Origin: Euphorbia lathyris
Lineage: Eukaryota > Streptophyta > Magnoliopsida > Malpighiales > Euphorbiaceae
DNA length: 64,000 nt
NCBI RefSeq assembly: GCF_963576675.1
Contig: NC_088916.1
Span: 26,263,501 to 26,327,500 of the forward strand
Reading direction: 5' to 3'
The notes below the pieces were generated by a model. The model worked only from the letters and a program-made list of their open reading frames with translations. It did no database searches and was not told where the DNA came from. Shown in pieces: positions 32,025-42,662 of this stretch (within the stretch, counting starts at the first letter, position 1; each line of letters begins with the position of its first letter). A program made the position numbers and the translations under genes.

Positions 32025-33905
32025 GGAGAGATCAGGTGTGACACATCTCTTATGGTGTGACAAGCCTTATTGTGTGACAAGGACCAATTTTATAATTAAC
32101 CAAAAGGAGGTCACAAATTTATAAATAAAAGGAAAGATAAAATTGTTTTATTTTTTTTCTTTAAAATGCATTTTCCCAACTTTTACAACCTCGTTTTTCA
32201 AAAAATTTTATAACGTTGGACTCGTCTTAATTAAACGGTCATTTTAAGATCCATGAAGCTCAAGCAAAAAAAATTCCGGTGAACGGAATCCGGGTGCGCG
32301 TTTTCCGGCAAGAAAAAAAGTGTCTAAAAAATTCTCAAAAAATTCCAGAACATGTAAAACATTATTCTAAGAAACTTTAATTCTTGGATCGAAGCGAGAT
32401 TTCTTACGGTTTAGTCTCAATAAAACGTTTTCCTTAATTTTATCCATTTTACATGTTTCAACAATTTGTTGGGTAAAAACTGTAAGGAATCTCGCTTTGA
32501 GCCAAGAATTAAAGTTTCTTAAAATAATGTTTTACATGTTTTGAAATTTTTTGATAATTTTCTGGACACATTTTTTTGTCCTACTTACGTTGTTCCAAAT
32601 CAATGTACCATTTGTTCCAACATAATACTTATATTGTTCCAACAGAAAATTGTTTTATTTCTTTTCTTTAAAATACATTTTCTGACATTTCTAACCTCGT
32701 TTTTCGAAAAATTTTATACTATTAGACTCGTCTAAATTAGACAGTCATTTTAAGATCCCTGAAGCTCAAATAAAAAAAATTCCGGTGAACGGAATCCGAG
32801 TGGGCGTTTTCTGGCAAGAAAAAAAGTGCCCAGAAAATTCTAAAAAAATTCCAAAAAATGTAAAACATTATTCTAAGAAACTTTAATTCTTGGGTCGAAG
32901 CGGGATTTCTTACGGTTTAGTCCCAATAAAACTTGTTCCTTAATTTTATCCATTTTACACGCTTCAACAATTTATTGGGTCAAAACTGTACGGAATTTCG
33001 CTTTGAGCCAAGAATTAAAGTTTTTTAAAATGATGTTTTACATGTTTTCAAAATTTTTGATAATTTTCTGGGCACGTTTTTTGTCCTACTTACATTGTTC
33101 CAAATCAGTGTACCATTTGGTCCAAATCAGTGTACCATTTGTTCCAACATAATACTTGCATTGTTCCAACAGAAAAATGTTTTATTTCTTTTCTTTAAAA
33201 TACATTTTCCCGACATTTCTGACCTTGTTTTTCGAAAATTTTTATACTATTAGACTTGTCTAAATTAGACGGTCATTTTAAGATCCTTGAAACTCAAGTA
33301 AAAAAAATTCCGGTGAACGGAATCCGGGTGAGCGTTTTTTGGCGAGAAACAAAGTGTCCAGAAAATTCTCAAAAAATTTCAAAAAATGTAAAACATTATT
33401 CTAAGAAACTTTAATTCTTGGGTCGAAGCGGGATTTCTTACGGTATAGTCCCAACAAATTGTTGAAGCATGTAAAATGGATAAAATTAAGGAAAAAGTTT
33501 TATTAGGACTAAACCGTAAGAAATCCTATTTCGACCCAAGAATTAAAGTTTCTTAGAATAATGTTTTAAATTTTCTGGAAGTTTTTGAGAATTTTCTGGG
33601 CACTTGTTTTCTCGCCGGAAAACGCCCACCGGGATTCCGTTCACCGGAAATTTTTTTACTTGAGCTTCAGGGATCTTAAAATGACCATCTAATTTAGACG
33701 AGTCTAATAGTATAAAATTTTTCGAAAAACGATGTTAGAGATGTCGGAAAAATGTATTTTAAAGAAAAGAAATAAAACATCTATCATATCTTTCATTTTA
33801 TTTACCACTTTGCCCTTTTTAATTATCATCAAAACTACGTAGTTTTGTTATGTCACACAATAAGCTCATTGTCACAACTTAAGACATTGTCACGCTGGAT
33901 CTCAC

Positions 33906-33908
<3 letters not shown>
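32025..33908. mobile_element. Inverted-repeat element X1 with three internal tandem units
   Basis: The left end GGAGAGATCAGGTGTGACA and the reversed right end GGGGTGAGATCCAGCGTGACA are related inverted repeats, each followed by TTATTGTGTGACA phrases. Both flanks are TA runs. Inside, a unit of about 505-530 bp containing TTCCGGTGAACGGAATCCG and GAAACTTTAATTCTTGG is repeated from about 32250, 32750 and 33280. The third copy folds back near 33455 into an inverted copy running to 33780. No protein coding potential. Superfamily not determined. Confidence 0.75.
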
Positions 33909-33950
<42 letters not shown>

Positions 33951-33953
<3 letters not shown>

Positions 33954-34763
33954 TAAAACCTCTGTAAATTAATAATCGATAAATTAATAAACTCTTTAAA
34001 ATAATAATTTTTTCTGGTCCTAACTTGGGCTAGTTCAAAAAATGATCAATTTTAATAAATTAATAAAATAATAATTTTCCGGAACAACCCTTTATAAATA
34101 CATTGTATTATTACCTCTATAAATTAATAATTTCTCAAATACATATGCGATATATATATATATAAATATACATACTTAGGATAATTTAGCAAAATATGAA
34201 TCTATAGTATTTTGTTTTTTCTTGAAATTTAAATCTAGTTGAATTTCATCTCTAACTATTCTCAGTGCATTCAAAAGTTCCAGTGTATCCTTGTCAAATT
34301 GTAACAAAAAAGTGTAAAAAGTGGATGATGCTATAATTGCTTCCTTTCCTTTAATTGGTTTTAAAAGTACCGAATACGTTAGATTCTTTAATATAAGGAT
34401 CTTCCTATTCTTTATACTTCATATTCTTTGTATAAAGATATATTTTTCAATACAATAGTTATATGACAAACACTCCATATAAATTTATATATAGTAATTC
34501 ATTAATTATGATACATTGAATATTTTTAACATTAATATAATATGAACTTTCAAGTTCAATTAACTTATATAATGCACATTTAATTTTATTTGTTCATTGA
34601 TTTTAGACAAAAACTTTATTTAAATTAGTAATTTAAAAATTATTTAAAAAAAATTAAAATCACTCTATAAATTAATAATTATTAATTTATCGATTAATTA
34701 ATAACTCTATAAATTAATAAAATTTCACGGTCCTAACATTATTAATTTATAGAGGTTCTATTG
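33951..34763. mobile_element. Emigrant-like (Tc1/mariner, pogo group) MITE
   Basis: The left end CAGTAAAACCTCTGTAAATTAA and the reversed right end CAATAGAACCTCTATAAATTAA match, with TA on each side. This end sequence is the form found in Emigrant/pogo-like plant MITEs. The 813-bp body is A+T-rich and non-coding, and extra AATTAATAA phrases near both ends extend the pairing. Confidence 0.75.
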
Positions 34764-34771
34764 TATATATA

Positions 34772-35813
34772 GGGGTGAGATCCAGTGTGAAAAGAAGTTA
34801 GGGTGTGACAAGGAGCTTATTGTGTGACATAACAAAACTACGTAGTTTTGATGATATTTGAAAAGAGCAAGGTGGCAAATTTGTAAATAAAAGGAAAGAG
34901 AGATAGCGAAAATTGTTTTATTTATTTTCTTTAAAATACATTTTTCCGACATTTCTAACCTCGTTTTTCGAAAATTTATATACTATTAGACTCGTCTAAA
35001 TTAGACGGTCATTTTAAGATCCCTGAAGCTCAAGTAAAAAAAATTCTGGTGAACCGAATCCGGGTGGGCGTTTTCTGGCGAAAAACAATGTGCCCATAAA
35101 ATTTTCAAAAAATTCCAAAAAATGTAAAACATTATTCTTAGAAACTTTAATTCTTAAGACGAAGCGATATTTCTTACGGTTTAGTCCCAATAAAACTTGT
35201 TCCTTAATTTTATCCATTTTACATGCTTCAACAATTTGTTGGGTCAAAACCGTAAAGAATCTCTTTCTTAGCCAACAATTAAAGTTTCTTCAAATGATGT
35301 TTTACATGTTTTGGAATTTTTTAATAATTTTTTGGGCACATTTTTTGTCCTACTTACATTGTTCCGACAGTGTACGAAATTGTTCCAAATCAGTGTACCA
35401 TTTGTTCCAACATAATACTTATATTGTTCCAACAGAATAAATTAGCATAGCAATTTTTCCAACAAAAATAGTTATATTATTCCAGTATAATACTTATATT
35501 GTTCCAACATAATAAATCAGTTTACCAATTGTTCCAAATCAATTTTATTATCCATGTCTTCACCGGATTCTATTCACCGAAATTTTTTTTACCTGAGCTT
35601 CTGGGATCTTAAAATGACCGTCCAATTAAGACGAGTCCAACGGTATAAAAGTTTTTGAAAAACGAGGTTGGAAAAGTCGGGAAAATGCATTTTAAAGAAA
35701 AAAAATAAAACAATTTTCTCTTTCATTTTATTTTCAAATTTGCCACATTCTCATAGTTAATTACATAATTGGTCCTTATCACACAATAAGAAATATGTCA
35801 TACCTGATCTCTC
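34772..35813. mobile_element. Inverted-repeat element X2, same family as X1, opposite orientation
   Basis: The left end GGGGTGAGATCCAGTGTGA matches the reversed right end of X1. The right end, reversed (GAGAGATCAGGTATGACA), matches the left end of X1. It holds a single internal unit with GGTTTAGTCCCAATAAAAC and the TTGTTCCAA run. It is flanked by TA runs. It faces X1 across the Emigrant-like MITE. Confidence 0.75.
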
Positions 35814-37085
35814 ATATATATATATATATATTTGTAACATGCCCTTTGGATGTGTCTTTTATTAGGAGAATTAAATAAATCATGTCTTTTGTAGTCATTA
35901 AATTTAGTAAGAATTTGAAAGGATGTAGTATCATTTATTTCAATATGGAAAAATTAATGTACCTTCTTAACCAAATTCGCATTTATTTCAACCAGAGTTC
36001 ATTGTAGCATACCGTAGATTGCAGAATTTTCGTGTCCGTTTCAATTGTGGGAAAATTATTAAAAACACTCAGTTCTCCATGTTAAATGGAGAACCTCTTA
36101 TACATATTTTTATCATATATAATATGGACTCACACATATTATACAAGGTCCCACTATTTTAATTAATAAGTGAGGTTACAATATACATGTTTAAATAATA
36201 GTTAATTGATTTATTTTTCTATTAATTATAATTAACTCCTAAAAACAAGAAAAAACTTTTGGAGAGAGAAATTCTATTTTGCACAATAACCTTCTTCTAC
36301 ACTTCGTCAAGAATGGTATTCATTCCTCCTACTTCTTCCTCTGCTCATGAATTGAAATGCCAAATAATTAAATTGGTTAATTAAGGTTGATATTTATATC
36401 CATCTCGCCTTCCTCCTTTTTTCTTCTTCACTATTATTCGAGGCTATTGCTACCACTGTTGAACAAATTAGAAACCACTATCTAGAACAAATCAACCAGT
36501 TGCTGGAGAATAAAGAAAAAATAATATCGTTTGATTCTGATAAAAAAAGAAGAATTAAAAACCGAGGTTCCTAAAATTTAGTACCCTATTACGATTATAA
36601 ATCCAAATTTTCCCTATTAAATGAGAAAATTCAATTAAACGATACCAGCTGAGAAAAGCTTAGAGATAAAAGCCACTATTAGAGAAAACTAAAAATTCAA
36701 GTTCTGAAATTCAGTAGTGTTCCATAAAATTCAATAGTGTTTCAAGCGAGCGAAGCTTTATATTACTTACGAACAATTCATTTATTTATTCATAAACTTT
36801 ACTCACAAGTAGCTCGATAATTCTATTTATGAATTTTAATAACAAACAACTCATTAATTATATTCATTTGATTTTTTTACCACAAAACTACATAATTTGT
36901 AAAACCTAGAAAACTAAAATTTCACACAAAAATAAATAGTTTTACATGACAATCAAACTTGTTCATGAACCCATAACCAAATTTAAATTTGCTCGTGAGC
37001 TTTTTCAAACTGAGTTCCATCATGCTCAAATTCAGCTCATTTATAAATCGAGCTAAACACACAATTAAGATTTTTTTATCAAGCC
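35814..37085. other. AT-rich intergenic stretch, no gene seen
   Basis: Non-coding A+T-rich sequence. Phrases such as GCTCGTGAGCTT and TTGTTCATGAAC near 36950-37000 resemble debris of hAT-type MITE ends, but I could not define an element. Confidence 0.4.
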
Positions 37086-37090
37086 TACAC

Positions 37091-37471
37091 TGTTAATAAT
37101 GGAAGACTTAATTTTAATAAAAATAAGATTTATTGAAAGATGATTTTACAAGAATATATAACTCTTCACAACTCTCATCAAGAACTCACTCACATCACTT
37201 AACTATATAGCTTTAACTCAATTTTTCCACACACAAAACTCACAACCTCACTACCTATTTATACTAAGATGGAACCAATTTAAACCACAAACTTGTACAA
37301 ATCTCATCCACAAACTTGTACAAATCATAGCCTTAAACTTGTATAAATTAGAACCACATTTTAAAGATTTTTATGACTAATCTTAGATATTTCAAATAAA
37401 TTAATCTAGAACTTAGATTAGTCTAATTTGCTAGATACTTCCACATAAAAATCAATGTTGATATTTCAATA
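37091..37471 (-). repeat. 3' LTR of the Copia element
   Basis: Differs from the 5' LTR at three positions (one near 37291, two near 37383-37402), all transitions. Confidence 0.95.
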
Positions 37472-40400
37472 CTCCCCCTCAAGATTGATTTTTAATACGT
37501 CGCACTTGCTAGTCATCCCAAGTTGCTTTCTGAAGTCTTCGAATTTTGGACCGTTTAGTCCTTTCGTAAAGATGTCAGCAACCTGATCGCCAGTCTTCAC
37601 ATATTGCATCTTGATGTCTCCACGTAGGACTTTCTCTCGTACAAAATGATAATGCACCTCCACATTTTTAGTTCTTGCGTGGAACATTGGATTTTCAGTC
37701 AAGTGTATCGCTGACTGATTATCACAATATAACTGTACCGAGTAATCGACTGACTGATGAATATCTTTCATAAGCTGTATTAGCCAGGTACATTCTTGAG
37801 CTGCTGTTGCTGCTGCCCTGTACTCTGCTTCGGTACTTGATAATGAAACTGTAGGCTGTCTCTTGCTGCACTAAGATATAGGTCCCGATCCAAGACTAAA
37901 CACATAACCTGTAGTTGAACGTCTTGTGTCATGATCTCCAGCGTAATCAGCATCACAATATCCACGCACCTCACTCTTTCCTCCTTTCTTGTATAAAATA
38001 CCATAATCCATCGTACCTCGAACATATCGTAGAATTCTTCGAATAGCTTCTAAATGAGGCTTCTTCGGATTCTGCATAAATCGACTTACCATACTTACTG
38101 CATATGATATATCTGGCCTCGTTAGAGTGAGATAGATCAGGCTTCCAACTAGCTGTCTGTACATCGTAGCATCTTCTAAGTCATTTCCTTCAGCGGAACA
38201 TAACTTTACGTGTACTTCTACTGGAGTTGTAATAGGCTTGCATTCGAGCATCCAAAACTTCTCCAAAAGATCTTTAGCATACTTATGCTGACACAAGAAA
38301 ATCCCTTCCTTCGTGCGCTCAACTTCAAGACCAAGGAAATGATTTAACTCTCCCAGTGATTTCATTTGAAATCGCACTGATAAGTTGGCTCTGACTTGAT
38401 TGATCTCAGCAACATCATCACCTGTAATGATTAGATCATCAACATAAACTAATACTATAGCCAACTTCTCACCTTGGACCTTCACGAACAAACTGGAATC
38501 AGCTGGTGCCATCATGTAGCCACTTTGAATCAGAAACTCTGCTATTTTCCCATACCATGCTCTTGGTGCTTGCTTCAATCCGTACAATGCTTTCTTCAGC
38601 TTGCATACATAGTTTGGTTGAGCCTTGCTCTCGAACCCCTGAGGTTGATCCATGTAAATTTCTCGATCCAATTCTCCATGTAAGAAAGCATTCTTCACAT
38701 CCATCTGCCAAAGCTTCCAATCTTTACTAGCTGCAAGTGCTAGTAAAACTCGTACTGTGGTGATCTTTGCAACTGGACTAAATGTCTCGTCATAGTCCAG
38801 ACCATACTTCTGTGAGAATCCTCGAGCCACCAAGCGAGCTTTGTATCTTGCGATTGATCCATCAGGGCGTTGCTTTACTTTATAAACCCATTTGCAGGAA
38901 ATAGGCTTCACATCTTTGGGTTTAGGAACTAAATCCCAAGTCTCATTCTGCTTCAAGGCATATATTTCTTCTTGCATAGCCTTTCTCCACTCCTTAATTG
39001 AGGATGCTTCTTCGTATGTCTCAGGCTTCTTAATTGATTCTTCAATCACTGCTGCATTAGCATACTTAGGATTTGGTCTCCTTTTTCTTATTGACCTTCG
39101 CATTGGTGATTGTTGTTCTTCTGTTGATTTATCATCATTAACGATCTCCTCGAGTTGACTTGGTCGTTCTTCTTCAGGTGTTTGATGTACTCCTGTATGC
39201 CATGGAGATTGAGCCTTTTCAGATGACTTGCTCCCGAGGTTTTCTTCTACCGGTTCCACTTCTGGAATGATTTCTTCAGCCGCCTCGTCCCTTTCAAGTC
39301 TTTCCTGTAATTTCTCCTCGATTTCTTTTGAATCGGGTAGTACAACTTCATGAGGGGACCACCAGGATGAAGCTTCGTCAAACACCACATTTCTTGATGT
39401 ATAACACCTTCCTGTTGTTGGGTCACAACACTTCCACCCCTTTCTTTGATTATCATAACCCACGAAGATGCATCTTATAGCTTTCTTATCAAACTTACTG
39501 CGTAAATGATCAGGAACGAAAACATAACATACACAGCTAAAAACTCGAAAGTGACTTACAGTGGGTTTGATCTTCCATATCTTCTCGAAGGGTGAAATGA
39601 ATCCAAGTGGTGCTTGTGGTAGTTTGTTGATAACATCTGCAGCTGTCTTCATACATTCAGCCCAGAACCGAGGTGGAACGTTCTTCGCATGTAACATACT
39701 TCTGCATATTTCTGCAAGGTGTCTATTCTTCCTTTCTGCTACCCCATTTTGTTGTGGAGTATTAGGACAAGTCAACTGTCGTCGAATCTTGCAATCTTGT
39801 AAGTATCTTGAGAACTCGTGCGAAGTATACTCTCCTCCATTGTCAGTGCGAAGGCATTGAATCTTTCGATCAAGTTCCTTCTCGACCTTCTCCTTGAACT
39901 CTTGGAACTTGCTGAATGCTTCTGACTTGTTTTTCATAAAATATACCCACACGTACCTTAAGAAATCATCAATAAAAGTTATCATATATTGATGACCACT
40001 AACAGATGGTTGCTTCACACGACCAAATACATCAGAGTGCACCAACTCGAGCGGCTCCTTTGCTCGATACTGAGAATCTTCATACGGCAACTGGTGTGCT
40101 TTCCCGAACTGGCATCCGACACATACTATGTCATCTCGAACATCAAGTTGTGGAAGTCCATTGAGCATCGACTTCTTCATCATCACCTTCAACTTATGAT
40201 AGCTCACGTGTCCCAAGCGTGCATGCCACAGATCGGCTGTCTCGTTCTTTCTGGCTTTGTCTACATAGGCTGTTTGTGCTGACATTACGTAGACAGACTC
40301 AAGTTTTCTTCCCTCCATAAGCGGTGTGCTTGTTGGCCTCAAACTTCGATACACCTTCACGTCGTTTGGACCAAATACCACGTAGTTGCCAGAGGATGTC

Positions 40401-41659
40401 AACTGTGACACTGATATCAAGTTCTTTGTCATTCGAGGTACATGGAATACATTCTCCAATTGCACTTCCTTAGAGTTGTATCGAGGCACGACCATCGTCT
40501 TGCCAACATGTGTGATTGGTAGTTTTGAGTTGTTCGTGGTGACAACAACTCGCTCCCCTTTATACTCTGTCATGCTTGATAATTTTTCCTTGTCTCCAGT
40601 CATATGGTTAGAGCATCCAGAGTCTACTATCCAATCATTATTATAATTGATAAATTTATTACTTACAGCGGTAAGTGCTAACTCATCTTGTGCATCTGCT
40701 TTGGAAGGCATGACTGTGTCACATGTCACTGGCTCTGTAATTGCACACGAAGCCTCGAAGTCCCAGTCTTCTTCTCTTTCATCTTGAGCATGTGTGGATG
40801 TAGCAGCATTTCCTTCTGCTTTCTTGTATCTGCAGTCTCGAGCATAGTGGCCTCTTTTGCCACAATTATAGCATTGGTCATTCTTGTGTCGATGTGTCTT
40901 CTCGTGTGTTTGCTTGTGGTTGTGGTGAGCTCCCCCTTGTTGCCAACTCCCTCCTTGTTGCCTTTTCTGCCATCCTTGTTTGAATCTTTCACCATTTCTC
41001 GATCTCGTGATTTTTGGATCCTTGCTCTTTTTATTGATAAAAAGAGCTTTATCTTCGTCATTGACTGAGACTTTAGACATTTGCTTGTCTAGAGCCTCTT
41101 GATTAGCCAAGGTATTTTCTAATTCATTTAAACTTGGCTCTTTAGCCCATCCACGGGTTGCCGTAACAAGCGAGTTAAATTCGGGACGCAACCCATGGAC
41201 TATTATTCTTCTCATTCTTGTTTCAGTAATTTTATTTTCAGGATCCAATTTTGAAATTTCTTTACATAAAGTTTTAACTTTAGTAAAGTATTGACTCACC
41301 GTCATGTCGTTTTGCGAGACCGACAGTAACTCGTTCTCGAGTTGTTGGAGCTTGGCATCGTTCGTTCTTGCAAATAATCCGGCAAGAGTGTCCCATGCTT
41401 CTTTGGGGTTTTTAGCATCCTTGATGCGTTGTAGCAAATCGTCCTCCACCGAAATTGATAAAGCATACATAGCTTTACCACACTTGACCTTCCATTTCTT
41501 AAGGTCACTTTGTTCCGTCGGAGGCGCTGTTTCGTTTCCTCCAACAGTCTCCCACAAATCTTGGCCGAGCAAATAAAATTGCATACGAGTACTCTAAGTA
41601 CTATAATTATTATTATTGAGTTTTTCAAGAGTGCTTACCGAGGTAGACATGTCTGCCAT
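37466..41659 (-). pseudogene. Copia gag-pol polyprotein with two TGG-to-TAG stops
   Basis: A single frame of 1,397 codons. The gag UBN2-type domain begins MADMSTSVSTLEKL, followed by the CCHC knuckle CYNCGKRGHYARDC (near 40860). The aspartic protease has WIVDSGCSNHMTG (near 40620). A GAG-pre-integrase segment (WHARLGHVSY) follows, then integrase (DVFGRV, RTDNGGEYTS, QQNGVAERKN). RT has WQMDVKNAFLHG and LVYVDDLIITG, and RNase H has YCDADYAGD and YCDNQSAIHL. The stops are at 37871-37873, in RNase H, and about 25 codons after the start near 41586. In both, a position that is Trp in relatives reads TAG. The rest of the frame is clean. These proteins copy element RNA and insert the DNA. Here they could not be made in full without readthrough. 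Confidence 0.95.
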
Positions 41660-41837
41660 CACGACTTGGTTATCTCCTTTAATTAACCAAGTAACACCGA
41701 CCAATAATTTTTACAGTCCCGGACTGCGCGCTAGAAATACCTCGTACCACCACGATCCCGGATCGCGAACTTTTGAAGCACCTGACTCCCGGTCCCTGAC
41801 CGCTTGCTTGCACTCGACCACGTACCGGTCCCTAGCC

Positions 41838-41855
41838 GCCCGCTCTGATACCACT
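41838..41855 (-). promoter_or_regulatory. Primer-binding site of the Copia element
   Basis: Minus strand TGGTATCAGAGCGGGCGG, 2 nt inside the 5' LTR. It is complementary to the 3' end of initiator tRNA-Met, which primes reverse transcription in this family. Confidence 0.9.
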
Positions 41856-42236
41856 TGTTAATAATGGAAGACTTAATTTTAATAAAAATAAGATTTATTG
41901 AAAGATGATTTTACAAGAATATATAACTCTTCACAACTCTCATCAAGAACTCACTCACATCACTTAACTATATAGCTTTAACTCAATTTTTCCACACACA
42001 AAACTCACAACCTCACTACCTATTTATACTAAGATGGAACCAATTTAAACCACAAATTTGTACAAATCTCATCCACAAACTTGTACAAATCATAGCCTTA
42101 AACTTGTATAAATTAGAACCACATTTTAAAGATTTTTATGACTAATTTTAGATATTTCAAATAGATTAATCTAGAACTTAGATTAGTCTAATTTGCTAGA
42201 TACTTCCACATAAAAATCAATGTTGATATTTCAATA
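41856..42236 (-). repeat. 5' LTR of the Copia element
   Basis: Same length as the 3' LTR, 378 of 381 positions identical by eye. Followed on the right by the TACAC target-site copy. Confidence 0.95.
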
Positions 42237-42241
42237 TACAC

Positions 42242-42662
42242 ATGATTCACTTATTTTTCAAACTAGAGTAATTGAAACAAGTTGAGGTTGGATTGGCAAT
42301 GCATTACATTAATCATTACAAAGTAGTCTACTAAACAAAGGGATCCATAGTCATTACCAAGCTCATAAAATAAGGACCAAAACTAAGTTTCATTATTATT
42401 TTTAATGCACCCTTCACACGATGAATGCTCCTTGAGCTTGAAAGGTGTACAACATATCTTGCCAAAATTTGAACCCTCAACTAATTGGTCTAACATGTTC
42501 TAATACCATATCTAATTGATCTAACATGTTCTCATACCATATCAAGAGCCAATTAAACTAAAAGATTAAGTCCAAAAATACCTTTTATTATTATTATTAT
42601 TATTATGTCTTACATCCATTAATGTCAAAACCTCATACTAATCTTTTAGCACTAAAATTTAA
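42242..42662. other. Spacer between the Copia element and the DUF3615-like gene
   Basis: Non-coding. It contains a short local duplication (CTAACATGTTCT.ATACCATATC at about 42490 and 42520) and an ATT/TTA microsatellite at 42585-42606. Confidence 0.5.

Larger units (their letters stand above)
37091..42236 (-). mobile_element. Near-intact Ty1/Copia retrotransposon with TA..CA termini
   Basis: LTRs of 381 bp each (37091-37471 and 41856-42236) differ by three substitutions. The 5-bp duplication TACAC (37086-37090 and 42237-42241) fixes the ends. On the minus strand the LTR begins TATTGAAATATC and ends ..ATTATTAACA, so the termini are TA..CA rather than TG..CA, identically in both LTRs. The primer site TGGTATCAGAGCGGGCGG (initiator tRNA-Met) lies just inside the right LTR, and a purine tract GAGGGGGAG lies at the left LTR. 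One gag-pol frame fills the interior. Two in-frame stops inactivate this copy, but the LTR similarity indicates recent insertion. Confidence 0.95.
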
